Notes under the pieces: generated by a model | Seen by the model: only the letters and a program-made list of their open reading frames with translations | What the model was told of the DNA's origin: nothing | Databases searched by the model: none | Translations under genes and position numbers: made by a program | Source of the DNA: CAYOEJ01 sp964403015 | GTDB lineage: Bacteria > Actinomycetota > Actinomycetes > Actinomycetales > Actinomycetaceae | Length of the DNA: 36,715 nt | Direction: 5' to 3' | Assembly (NCBI GenBank): GCA_964403015.1 | Contig: CAYOEJ010000016.1 | Coordinates: forward strand, 1-36,715 | Shown here: positions 8,608 to 16,250 of the stretch, piece by piece | How the letters are laid out: each line of letters starts with the position of its first letter | Position numbering within the stretch: the first letter of the stretch is position 1

Positions 8608-8756
8608 GTGGGTATTGTCCCACGGGATTGCTGGTAGACGGGAATTTGGTCCGCCGGGGTGGTGGGGTTCACGAATTGTTGGGTGGGTTCGGCGCTATGT
8701 GTGAGCTTCGCGTGGGCGGGCGGCGCCGGTTAGGGGCGTGCGCGGCGGGTGCCAGT

Positions 8757-8769
8757 TAAAGTATGCCTA
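8757..8769 (+). promoter_or_regulatory. -10 element for a probable leaderless start
   Basis: TAAAGT (8757-8762) is followed by exactly 6 nt and then ATG 8769, so transcription would begin at or next to the start codon. No Shine-Dalgarno is present for either ATG 8763 or 8769, which favours 8769 as the true start. No clear -35 is visible. Confidence 0.5.
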
Positions 8770-9332
8770 TGAATACCCGACTCATGGCCGTGGCAGTGCC
8801 CGGAATCCCTAACCTGACTTCTGGCGACGACGTCGTTGCTGTTATTTCGCCACACCTTAACGTTGTCGAGTGGCCGGATGGGTACGTGGGCCTTCGCGGC
8901 GACGACATCGTTGTGGTTGCGGGAAAAATTGTCGCCAAGGCGCAGGGTCGCTGGCATCGTTTCGGCGACAAACCAGACGGTTTCCGCACTCGGAGGGGAA
9001 TTCCGGATCGACTTGGACTGGGTGCTCCCGAGGACGTCGATGACGCCGCAGCCGACATCCGACGCGGCCTTACTGCGCGCTTTGGTGGACGGCCAGGTGT
9101 GATCGTTGCGGGTTCAGGTGACGGCACGACGGCTGAGGATCGCGGCGTCGTTGACCGCGCGCTTGGCAGCGCTGGGCTGGACGTGAGGACTCCGAGCGGC
9201 GAGGCGGTTTCCGACGCTATTGCGGCGCTTGCGGGCGTGGTGATGATGACGAGCTCCGACTGCCCGGTGGTTGTGGTCCGAGGTGTTCCCGATGTGATGA
9301 CGTGGGAAGATCGGGCTGATTTCGCGGGTTAG
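8769..9332 (+). CDS. Shortened CofE-like protein (F420-0:gamma-glutamyl ligase family), function uncertain
   Basis: The 187-residue product resembles the two ends of CofE/FbiB ligases, which add glutamates to coenzyme F420. The N-terminal part has PGIPNLTSGDD and GDDIVVVAGKIVAKAQGR, matching the family's GDDL and VVxxKxVSKAEGR motifs. The C-terminal part has DAAADIRRGL and a D-G-x4-D-R-G-V-V-D-R-A-L-G-S-A-G segment like the family's D-x-x-G-R-x-x-R-x-G-x-x-D-x-A-I-G-x-A-G. The central block of about 60-70 residues, which in active ligases carries conserved His/Cys and metal/GTP-binding positions, is absent. It is therefore a degenerate or repurposed paralogue. No other F420 gene is in the window. 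It converges on proC with a 1-base gap. Confidence 0.6.
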   Translation: MNTRLMAVAVPGIPNLTSGDDVVAVISPHLNVVEWPDGYVGLRGDDIVVVAGKIVAKAQGRWHRFGDKPDGFRTRRGIPDRLGLGAPEDVDDAAADIRRGLTARFGGRPGVIVAGSGDGTTAEDRGVVDRALGSAGLDVRTPSGEAVSDAIAALAGVVMMTSSDCPVVVVRGVPDVMTWEDRADFAG

Positions 9333-9333
9333 G

Positions 9334-9897
9334 TCAGTCCCCCGACATCTCAGCGTCGCGGGCGATGGCTGCCTCCACCGCGGCGAGGACAGAGTTGGAG
9401 AATCCGGCCTTCTCTGCGGCAATGAGACCGGCGATAGTGGTGCCGCCGGGGGACGTGACTTGGTCGACGAGCGCGGCGGGCTTGACCGTCCCTAGCTTAT
9501 CGAGAACGAGCTGCGCGGAGCCCATAACGGCTTGCGCGGCCATGCGGACCGCGTCGTCCTTTTTGAGGCCAGCGGCNNNNNNNNNNNNNNNNNNNNNNNN
9601 NNNNNNNNNNNNNNNNNNNNNNNNNNNNNNNNNNNNNNNNNNNNNNNNNNNNNNNNNNNNNNNNNNNNNNNNNNNNGCGTAAGGCTTCACGCCTACAACC
9701 ACGACGCCGGAACCCACAGTCTCGATAAGCTTCACGTTTGTCTGGGCTCTCGTAACGCCAAGTTCCGTGGACAGGGTGCGAGCGGCGTCGTCGGATTTAC
9801 GGGTAAAGATGATGTCGGGGGAAGGTAGGAGTTCTGCCGCCACAACTCCGCGCAAAATTGCGCCTCCCATTGATCCTGCGCCGATGAATCCAAGCAT
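9334..9897 (-). CDS. proC: Pyrroline-5-carboxylate reductase (interrupted by assembly gap)
   Basis: This enzyme carries out the last step of proline synthesis, reducing pyrroline-5-carboxylate with NAD(P)H. The N-terminus shows the Rossmann motif GFIGAGSMGGAI (residues 3-14) and runs to a VKPY segment, where family members have VKPQ before the catalytic domain. After the N run the C-terminal domain resumes with AVMGSAQLVLD and the family signature DQVTSPGGTTIAGL. ATG 9895-9897 is preceded by AAAGGAG. Only about 153 residues are visible against a usual 260-275, so the 100-N run stands for roughly 300 or more real bases and its in-frame reading is meaningless. Confidence 0.9.
   Translation of the reverse strand: MLGFIGAGSMGGAILRGVVAAELLPSPDIIFTRKSDDAARTLSTELGVTRAQTNVKLIETVGSGVVVVGVKPYXXXXXXXXXXXXXXXXXXXXXXXXXXXXXXXXXXAAGLKKDDAVRMAAQAVMGSAQLVLDKLGTVKPAALVDQVTSPGGTTIAGLIAAEKAGFSNSVLAAVEAAIARDAEMSGD
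9577..9676. other. Assembly gap inside proC (100 N)
   Basis: Exactly 100 N, the usual placeholder for a gap of unknown size. About a third or more of proC is missing here. Confidence 0.98.
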
Positions 9898-9951
9898 GAT
9901 TCTCCTTTATGTATATGCGCCCATTAGGTATCTATGTGTACCCATGAGGTC

Positions 9952-10047
9952 GTAGCCGTGTTTGTATGGCTGAGTCGTGTTTGTGTGGCGTAGCCGTTTC
10001 TGCATGTTGTAGCCGTTTGTGTGCGGTCTGTCCGTGTCTTCATGGTT
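9952..10047. repeat. Degenerate 19-bp tandem repeat in the 346-base proC-HNH intergenic region
   Basis: Units begin at 9952, 9971, 9990 and 10009 (19 bp each), with a weaker 20-bp unit at 10028; consensus is near GTAGCCGTGTTTGTATGGC. The strand is strongly T/G-biased. The array sits between the proC start and the SOS-type promoter at 10174-10224. The rest of the region (9898-9951 and 10048-10166) shows no gene or confident signal except a copy of CGAACAAACGT at 10133-10143. Confidence 0.7.
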
Positions 10048-10173
10048 CGCAGCCTAGCTGTTTCTCTATGGTCGCACAGGATTGCGTGGTGCACCTCGCT
10101 GCAGTGGAAAACCATTGCGCATCGACGATCTGCGAACAAACGTGATCAAACAAAATTGATATCTACCAAACGT

Positions 10174-10224
10174 TTGCTTTTTGTGTAGGTTTCGGTAAAA
10201 TGGAGGTATCGAACAAACGTTCTA
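10174..10224 (+). promoter_or_regulatory. Promoter with overlapping LexA/SOS-type box for the DUF222-HNH gene
   Basis: A -35 TTGCTT (10174-10179), a 16-nt spacer and a -10 TAAAAT (10196-10201) predict a start near 10208. TCGAAC-AAAC-GTTCTA (10209-10224) matches the mycobacterial SOS box TCGAAC-N4-GTTCGA with one mismatch and keeps the full GAAC-N4-GTTC core. Its position at the transcription start suits repression by LexA. The 11-mer CGAACAAACGT recurs 77 bp upstream, and a perfect palindrome CAAACGTTTG (10167-10176) overlaps the -35. Confidence 0.65.
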
Positions 10225-10243
10225 ATGGAAGGGGGTGGGTGCG

Positions 10244-11884
10244 ATGTTCGTGGATCGTCTTGATGCTGGCGGGTTGCCTGCGCCCAACGCTGGAACTGCC
10301 GGGGAAGTGCAACGCCAGTTGTCTGGCGCAGAAGTTCTGGACAGGCTTGACGCGGGTGTTGATGAGTTGCTCGCCTTGGCGCTGGACCGGCTCGACGCGC
10401 AGGAACGCATCGAACTTGCGGGTAGAATTGCGGCCGTCCGAACAAAGCTGGAGTCCGTCAGAGGTTCGCTTTTGGTTGCAATGCAACAAAAGCGTGATCA
10501 CGAGACGATGGGCGCGAGGGATGTCTTCGAAATTGAAGTTGCCACCTCGCGGGAGCCAGCTCCCGAGGTTCGTCGAGTTATTGCTCGTGCCGAGAGTTTG
10601 AGGGATCTTCCCTTGTTTAACGAGGCGCTTAAGCGGGCATCAATTAGCCCGCGGCATGTTGATGCCTTGCGTCAAGCGATCCGAGAACCACGTTTGATGG
10701 CAAAACTTTCTGATGGCGAATACGGCGAGGCTTATTTGCTCGAGTTGGCTGAGACATATCCGGTCGATCGCTTTAAGAGGAAGCTCAAGAGTTGGGCCAT
10801 CCGTTTCGCGCCTAGGAAAGCGGATGAGGAGCACCGGCAAGCTCTTCGCCAAGAGACGCTGACGATCGTGGAGTCCGATGGTGGATGGGCCGTGCGTGGA
10901 TGGCTGTCGAAGCTGTCCGGAACTGCTTTGGATACAGTTTTGAAAACACTCATGTTCTCGTCGAACCCACAGCTGGGATTCGATAAGAAGAATCCAGTGG
11001 GAGTCGACGGTAATGAGGCTGATCGTTCGGTAGGAACGCCGTTACACGGGGAGTTTGAAGCACCCGCAAAGGCGCAATCTTCTGCTATGGGCAACACGGG
11101 TGTAAGCGAAGAGGCGCTGCGAATTGCTCCACCGCAGCTTCGTGCGCAGGCGCTCGCGGCGCTTGCGAAGTACATCCTCGATCAGGGCTTGTTGAAGCCC
11201 GAGTCCCGGGTTCGTCCCCATATTTCGGTTCACGTTCCGCTACATACCCTCGAAGGATTTGAACGTGCTGCAATCAAATCGAAGAAGTGTGAAGAGTTGG
11301 CAGAAGGGTTCGGCCACTTTTGCGATCCGATTGGTGACGGTTGCACGGAAAAAGAAAGATGTGGAACTTGCCTAGGGCGGGACATCACGTTGCGATCGAG
11401 AATAGGTGAAAGTCTTTCCGTCATCCGAGCCGGATACGCCGAGGATTTGCTCACCGGCTTAGAACCTCCCGAAACCGATGAAGGAATACCGCTTAGTCCG
11501 AGTGAATTCGCCACATTGATGTGTGGTTCTGATCTGCGGAGAATCGTGTTGAGTTCAGATTCTGAAGTTCTCGATGTCGGGCGAAAATATCGGGTGGCAA
11601 CCGCTGCTCAAACTCGCGCAGTGATTGCTCGTGATAGAACGTGTCGATATCCGGGCTGTCATCGGCCGCCCTCTGACGGGCAAGTTCATCACGGTTTTGA
11701 GTGGGAAAACGGCGGGCCAACCGATCTGAATAATCTTGTGCTGCTCTGTTGGCACCATCATCAATACCTGCACGCCAACAACATTGATGTGCACCACCAT
11801 TCGGGAGGATTCCTGTTCAAGCAAGGCTCTGAGTTGGTTGGGGTTACCCTCAATGATGAGTTCGAGTCAATGAAAGCGGCATAG
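10244..11884 (+). CDS. DUF222 domain HNH endonuclease-like protein (13E12-repeat family type)
   Basis: The 546-residue protein has an N-terminal helical DUF222 region and a C-terminal HNH nuclease fold: Cys467/Cys472 (CRYPGC), His482/His483 in QVHHGFEW, Asn497 (DLNNLV), Cys502 and His504-506 (CWHHHQYLH). In the middle, Cys360, Cys367, Cys373 and Cys376 form a compact C-x6-C-x5-C-x2-C cluster, possibly a second metal site. The family is multi-copy and actinobacterial; nuclease activity is assumed from the motif. ATG 10244 is preferred over GTG 10235 because GGAAGGGGG (10227-10235) lies 8 nt before it. The SOS-type box upstream suggests DNA-damage induction, as known for 13E12 genes in mycobacteria. 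Neighbouring repeats suggest a variable region; no terminal repeats mark a mobile element. Confidence 0.88.
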   Translation: MFVDRLDAGGLPAPNAGTAGEVQRQLSGAEVLDRLDAGVDELLALALDRLDAQERIELAGRIAAVRTKLESVRGSLLVAMQQKRDHETMGARDVFEIEVATSREPAPEVRRVIARAESLRDLPLFNEALKRASISPRHVDALRQAIREPRLMAKLSDGEYGEAYLLELAETYPVDRFKRKLKSWAIRFAPRKADEEHRQALRQETLTIVESDGGWAVRGWLSKLSGTALDTVLKTLMFSSNPQLGFDKKNPVGVDGNEADRSVGTPLHGEFEAPAKAQSSAMGNTGVSEEALRIAPPQLRAQALAALAKYILDQGLLKPESRVRPHISVHVPLHTLEGFERAAIKSKKCEELAEGFGHFCDPIGDGCTEKERCGTCLGRDITLRSRIGESLSVIRAGYAEDLLTGLEPPETDEGIPLSPSEFATLMCGSDLRRIVLSSDSEVLDVGRKYRVATAAQTRAVIARDRTCRYPGCHRPPSDGQVHHGFEWENGGPTDLNNLVLLCWHHHQYLHANNIDVHHHSGGFLFKQGSELVGVTLNDEFESMKAA

Positions 11885-11909
11885 GTAGCCGGCGTAAGTT
11901 CTAGGATGA

Positions 11910-11973
11910 GATCGACGTGTGCATAGATCGACGTATCGATCGACGTATCGATCAACGCGTAGATCGATACGTA
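11910..11973. repeat. 12-bp tandem repeat, four units plus a variant
   Basis: Units GATCGACGTATC (11926 and 11938, identical), GATCAACGCGTA (11950) and GATCGATACGTA (11962) follow a 16-nt variant at 11910. The array ends 6 bases before the Shine-Dalgarno of the dehydrogenase. It reads through in frame as repeated Ser-Thr-Tyr-Arg, but there is no start signal ahead of it. Confidence 0.85.
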
Positions 11974-11996
11974 GAACGGAAAGAGGGGAAATTCAG

Positions 11997-12752
11997 ATGG
12001 CTAAACGAGCATTGGTCACAGGGGCAACTACGGGCATTGGTGCGGCGATCGTGCGGTCGCTGGTTGCAGACGGTTTCGACGTGGTGGCGACTGGCAGGCG
12101 AATGGGCCGACTCAAGAAGCTCTCCGAAGAAGTGGGTTGCGATTTTGTTCCTGCGGATCTGACGCGTGACGACGGCATTGAGGCCGTTATGAATTTTGTC
12201 GGGCTCGGTGAGCCAATTGATGTACTCGTTAATTGTGCGGGTGGAGCTATCGGTGTGGACCCGGTTTCTGAAGGCGATCCAGCCGAATGGCGAGCCATGT
12301 ATGAGATCAACGTGATCGCTGCAATGCGATTGACTCAGAAGGTCTTGCCCGCGATGCGTGAAAGAGGGGGAGACGTGGTGTTTATTTCCTCCACCGCTGG
12401 TCACGCTACATACCCGGGTGGTGCGGGATATACGGCTGCCAAACATGCGGAGCGGATGATCCCTGCGACTCTAAGGCTCGAACTCGTGGGGGAGCCCGTC
12501 CGAATCATTGATATTGCGCCCGGAATGGTGAAGACCGAAGAGTTCTCACTCAATCGATACCACGGCGATTCTGCCGCTGCCGAAAAAGTATACGAAGGAG
12601 TGGAGCAGCCACTTGTTGCTGAGGACGTGGCGGAAGCGGTGCGGTGGGCGGTATCGCTCCCGGCTCATGTCAACATCGATACGCTTGTGATGCGACCTCT
12701 CGCACAAGCCTCGAATACCGTGGTGGCGAGAAAGGCGGAGGACGAATCCTAG
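11997..12752 (+). CDS. Short-chain dehydrogenase/reductase, YdfG-like (NADP-dependent 3-hydroxy acid dehydrogenase type)
   Basis: The 251-residue classical SDR has the cofactor motif TGATTGIG (8-15), NCAGG (79-83), catalytic Ser131/Ser132 in FISSTAG and YTAAK with Tyr145 and Lys149. Arg residues after TGxxxGIG (ATGRR, 31-35) favour NADP(H). The C-terminal segment VAEAVRWAVSLPAHVNIDTL is typical of YdfG-type enzymes oxidising serine and other 3-hydroxy acids; the true substrate is unknown. ATG 11997 has AAAGAGGGGA upstream. The frame stays open upstream through the 12-bp repeat, but this is not conserved. The stop codon lies within the first partial unit of the 21-bp repeat that follows. Confidence 0.88.
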   Translation: MAKRALVTGATTGIGAAIVRSLVADGFDVVATGRRMGRLKKLSEEVGCDFVPADLTRDDGIEAVMNFVGLGEPIDVLVNCAGGAIGVDPVSEGDPAEWRAMYEINVIAAMRLTQKVLPAMRERGGDVVFISSTAGHATYPGGAGYTAAKHAERMIPATLRLELVGEPVRIIDIAPGMVKTEEFSLNRYHGDSAAAEKVYEGVEQPLVAEDVAEAVRWAVSLPAHVNIDTLVMRPLAQASNTVVARKAEDES

Positions 12753-12807
12753 AACGAATCGCATATCTCCTAGATCGAATCGCATACTTCCTAGGTCGAA
12801 TCTCACG
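12743..12807. repeat. 21-bp tandem repeat, two full and two partial units
   Basis: Full units at 12755-12775 and 12776-12796 differ at only 3-4 positions (consensus near CGAATCGCATATCTCCTAGAT). A shortened copy at 12743-12753 contains the dehydrogenase stop codon and a partial copy starts at 12797. It is the third short tandem array within 3 kb. Confidence 0.82.
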
Positions 12808-12828
12808 CCCGACGGCAGATTTGCGATA

Positions 12829-12858
12829 GTGACTGCCCGCGCGAATGTGGGCTAGACT
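12829..12858 (+). promoter_or_regulatory. Promoter of the ileS T-box leader
   Basis: A -35-like GTGACT (12829-12834), an 18-nt spacer and TAGACT (12853-12858, TANNNT) place the start near 12865, a few bases before stem I of the T-box. Confidence 0.55.
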
Positions 12859-12870
12859 TGACCCGACCGC

Positions 12871-13061
12871 AATGATCCGGCAATCACCGGGGAGCATTCG
12901 GAAGAACGGCCAATGGCTCAAGCAATGGCTCAGTAGAACCGAACGGATGGACTCGTGATCGTCCCCAATGAGCGGCCACGCCCCCAAGGTATGGCAAGCG
13001 AGGTGGTACCGCGTTGTACTCGAAAGAGTGCGTCGTCCTCGCCTGACCGAACACTGAGGAG
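12871..13061 (+). promoter_or_regulatory. T-box riboswitch of ileS (ultrashort stem I, translational type)
   Basis: Stem I is minimal: AATG (12871-12874) pairs with CATT, and CCGG (12877-12880) pairs with CCGG (12887-12890) around a CAATCA loop whose ATC (12883-12885) is the Ile specifier codon. The conserved T-box GAGGTGGTACCGCG starts at 13000 and carries the UGGU that pairs with the tRNA acceptor end. CCTCGC (13037-13042) can pair either with GCGAGG (12998-13003) in the T-box or, as TCCTC (13036-13040), with the Shine-Dalgarno GAGGA (13056-13060). There is no terminator hairpin with T run. This indicates control of translation initiation by uncharged tRNA-Ile, as in mycobacterial ileS leaders. 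Confidence 0.93.
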
Positions 13062-13067
13062 CCCTAA

Positions 13068-16000
13068 ATGGCGGAGAACCGCTACCCACGTCACCGTGAC
13101 ACGGACGTCGTCGCGTCCCCGAACTTTCCCCAACTCGAAGAAGACATTCTGAGCTACTGGGAGAAAGATGGGACCTTCCAAGCATCCATCGACAACCGTA
13201 CGGGTGATGAGTTCGTCTTCTATGACGGTCCTCCGTTCGCAAACGGTCTACCGCACTATGGGCATTTGCTGACCGGCTACGTCAAGGATGTGGTCGCGCG
13301 CTATCAGACCCAACGCGGCAAGCGCGTTGAGCGAGTATTCGGATGGGACACACACGGTCTGCCAGCAGAGCTCGAAGCTGAGAAGGTACTCGGCATCGAA
13401 GACAAGTCCGAGATCGAAGAGATCGGTATCGAGAAGTTTAACGACGCCTGCCGCGACTCCGTTCTGACCTACACGGAAGAATGGAAAGAATACGTCACGC
13501 GCCAGGCGCGCTGGGTAGATTTCGACGGCGGCTATAAGACGCTCGATCCGACCTTCATGGAATCCGTGATCTGGTCCTTCAAGACGCTCTACGATAAGGG
13601 CCTCGTCTACGAAGGCTATCGCGTCCTTCCATACTGCTGGAACGACCAGACGCCGCTGTCCAACCACGAGTTGAAGATGGACGACGACGTATATCAAGAC
13701 CGTCAGGACCAGACGGTCACAGTTGGCCTGCGTCTAGAGACTGGCGAGCTCGCGCTAATCTGGACGACCACCCCCTGGACCCTTCCCGCGAACCTCGCGA
13801 TCGCCGTCGGCCCCGAAATTGACTACGTGACGGTAGCGCCCGCAGAAGGCCCCCTCACGGGGGAGAAGGTGCTTGTCGCGAAAGCGCGCCTCGCTGCCTA
13901 TTCGAAGGAATTCGGCGAAGAGCCTGAGGTCATCGCTGAGGTAAAGGGTTCGGAACTGGCCGGACTGAAGTATGAGCCAATCTTTGACTTCTTCTCGCGC
14001 GAGGACGAGCTGCCGGGCGAGAACGCGTGGCAGATTTGCATGGCAGACTATGTCACGACCGATGACGGTACGGGCCTCGTACACATCGCTCCCTACGGTG
14101 AAGATGACATGTTTGTACTCGCCGGGGCGGGTATCAAAGTCGTCGAAACCGTCGACGAGGGCGGCAAGTTCATGGCAAACGTGCCCGACTACGCGGGCAT
14201 GCAGGTTTTCGAAGCGAACCGACCAATCATCAACGATCTTCGTGATGGAACCGGCTCCATGGAGCGGAGGCCGGCCGAAGTGCGGGCAAAGCTCGTGCGC
14301 GAGCAGTCTTACGTCCACTCGTACCCGCACTGCTGGCGTTGCCGCCAGCCACTCATCTACAAGCCCGTAACCTCGTGGTTTGTGGCAGTCACTGAATTCC
14401 GCGATCGCATGGTCGAACTGAATCAGCAGATCACGTGGCAGCCAGAGCACATCAAGGATGGCATTTTCGGCAATTGGCTCGCGGGCGCTCGCGACTGGTC
14501 TATTTCGCGCAACCGCTACTGGGGTACCCCGATTCCGGTGTGGAAGTCGGATGACCCGATGTATCCGCGTATCGACGTTTACGGCTCGTTCGAGGAACTA
14601 GAGCGTGACTTTGGACGGCTCCCGGTTGGGCCAGACGGAGAACCAAACCTTCACCGCCCATACATTGACGAACTCACGCGTCCGAACCCCGATGACCCCA
14701 CCGGCAAGTCCACGATGCGCCGCATCGACGACATCCTCGACGTGTGGTTCGACTCCGGCTCGATGCCCTACGCCCAAGTGCACTACCCGTTCGACAACAC
14801 CGAATGGTTTGAGAGCCACTACCCGGGTGACTTCATTGTTGAATACATCGGTCAGACGCGCGGCTGGTTCTACACGATGCACGTGCTCGCGACCGCCCTG
14901 TTTGACCGGCCAGCATTCACGAGCTGTATTTCCCACGGAATCGTGCTCGGCAACGATGGCCGAAAGGCGTCGAAATCGCTGCGAAACTATCCGGACCCGA
15001 TGGAGATGTTCCATCAGTATGGTTCGGACGCGGTGCGCTGGATGCTGATGAGTTCCCCGGTTCTGCGCGGCGGCAACCTCGTGGTGAACGAAGAGGGAAT
15101 TCGCGAGGCCATGCGTCACGTGATTCTGCCGCTGTGGAACACCTGGTACTTCTACGCGCTGTATGCGGGAACCGTTGATGGCGGGAAGGGCTATGTGTCG
15201 ACGGGCGTGGATTCCAAAGATCTTGACGTCATGGACCGGTACCTCCTTTCACGCACGGCAATGCTCATCGATGAGGTTCGCAACCACCTTGACGAGCTCG
15301 ATATCCCTCTTGCCGCGCAGTCGATCCGCGAGTACATCGACCTCCTGACGAACTGGTATGTGCGCACGTCGCGTGATCGGTTCTGGAACGAAGATAAGAA
15401 TGCCTTCGACACGCTCTACACCGCACTCGAAGCCGTGATGCGCGTGAGCGCGCCCTTGCTGCCGATGATCTCCGAGGAGATCTGGCGCGGCCTTACGGGC
15501 GAGCGCTCGGTTCATCTGACGGACTGGCCGCAGTGGCCCGAGTCTGTGGTTGATCCGGAGATCGTCGAAGTTATGGACGAGGTCCGTGCCGTGGTCTCCA
15601 ACGCTCACGCGCTTCGCAAGGCTAATAAGCTGCGAGTACGTCAGCCGCTTCGAACCTTGACGGTCGTCACCGATCTAGATCTTGAACCGTATGCCGAGCT
15701 CATTGCTGGTGAGGTTAACGTCAAGAACGTCAAGATCCAGTCGGCCGAGGAATCGGGGCTTGAGGTCACCACCGAACTGGCGGTTCTTCCGCGCGAGCTC
15801 GATCCGTCCGTGCGCAAGTTGACGTCGGCGCTGTTTAAGGCCGCGAAGACCGGCGATTGGGAGACAACCGAGGAGGGCGTGCTCATGCATATCGACCCGC
15901 CGACTGTTCTAGCGCCCAATCAGTACGAGCTAACGACGGCGGTATCAGCTGAGGAAGGTTCGGTTGCCGCGGTGTTGAACTCGGGAGCGTTCGTGGTTCT

Positions 16001-16250
16001 CGACACCGTCCTTGATGACGAGCTCGAAGCAGAAGGGTATGCCCGCGATATTGTGCGTGCCGTCCAGGACAAGCGCAAGAGCGAGGACCTGCACATCTCC
16101 GACCGAATTCGCCTGACACTCGTGGTGCCGGAAGACAAGGTGGGGGCGGTCGAGGCAAACATGGAGATGATTAAGACGGAGACTCTCTCACTTGAGGCGA
16201 GCGTCTCGGCTGGTTCAGAACTCGACGTCCACGTGGAGAAGCTCTCGTGA
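13068..16250 (+). CDS. ileS: Isoleucine-tRNA ligase, eukaryote-like (type 2)
   Basis: This class I synthetase charges tRNA-Ile. The 1060-residue protein has the HIGH-type motif HYGH (63-66) in GLPHYGHLLTGYVKDVV, an FGWDTHGLPAE block, an editing domain with WTTTPWTLPAN, a CWRC motif in SYPHCWRCRQPL and the KMSKS equivalent KASKS (633-637). Its length and the PHYGH-type signature resemble the eukaryotic/type 2 IleRS family rather than the E. coli type. ATG 13068 lies 7 nt after GAGGAG. The upstream T-box should induce it when isoleucyl-tRNA falls. It overlaps the folC start by 4 bases, so the two are translationally coupled. Confidence 0.96.
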   Translation: MAENRYPRHRDTDVVASPNFPQLEEDILSYWEKDGTFQASIDNRTGDEFVFYDGPPFANGLPHYGHLLTGYVKDVVARYQTQRGKRVERVFGWDTHGLPAELEAEKVLGIEDKSEIEEIGIEKFNDACRDSVLTYTEEWKEYVTRQARWVDFDGGYKTLDPTFMESVIWSFKTLYDKGLVYEGYRVLPYCWNDQTPLSNHELKMDDDVYQDRQDQTVTVGLRLETGELALIWTTTPWTLPANLAIAVGPEIDYVTVAPAEGPLTGEKVLVAKARLAAYSKEFGEEPEVIAEVKGSELAGLKYEPIFDFFSREDELPGENAWQICMADYVTTDDGTGLVHIAPYGEDDMFVLAGAGIKVVETVDEGGKFMANVPDYAGMQVFEANRPIINDLRDGTGSMERRPAEVRAKLVREQSYVHSYPHCWRCRQPLIYKPVTSWFVAVTEFRDRMVELNQQITWQPEHIKDGIFGNWLAGARDWSISRNRYWGTPIPVWKSDDPMYPRIDVYGSFEELERDFGRLPVGPDGEPNLHRPYIDELTRPNPDDPTGKSTMRRIDDILDVWFDSGSMPYAQVHYPFDNTEWFESHYPGDFIVEYIGQTRGWFYTMHVLATALFDRPAFTSCISHGIVLGNDGRKASKSLRNYPDPMEMFHQYGSDAVRWMLMSSPVLRGGNLVVNEEGIREAMRHVILPLWNTWYFYALYAGTVDGGKGYVSTGVDSKDLDVMDRYLLSRTAMLIDEVRNHLDELDIPLAAQSIREYIDLLTNWYVRTSRDRFWNEDKNAFDTLYTALEAVMRVSAPLLPMISEEIWRGLTGERSVHLTDWPQWPESVVDPEIVEVMDEVRAVVSNAHALRKANKLRVRQPLRTLTVVTDLDLEPYAELIAGEVNVKNVKIQSAEESGLEVTTELAVLPRELDPSVRKLTSALFKAAKTGDWETTEEGVLMHIDPPTVLAPNQYELTTAVSAEEGSVAAVLNSGAFVVLDTVLDDELEAEGYARDIVRAVQDKRKSEDLHISDRIRLTLVVPEDKVGAVEANMEMIKTETLSLEASVSAGSELDVHVEKLS

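Noticed and set aside
9952..10047. CRISPR-like array in the proC-HNH gap
   Set aside because: Units are contiguous and degenerate with no unique spacers, and no cas genes are present; it is a simple tandem repeat.
11919..11996. Ser-Thr-Tyr-Arg repeat N-terminus of the dehydrogenase
   Set aside because: The repeat is in frame only because 12 is a multiple of 3; the SDR fold starts at ATG 11997 behind a strong Shine-Dalgarno.
10244..12752. Mobile element carrying the HNH gene and dehydrogenase
   Set aside because: No transposase or integrase, no terminal inverted repeats and no target-site duplication were seen; the flanking repeats differ from each other.
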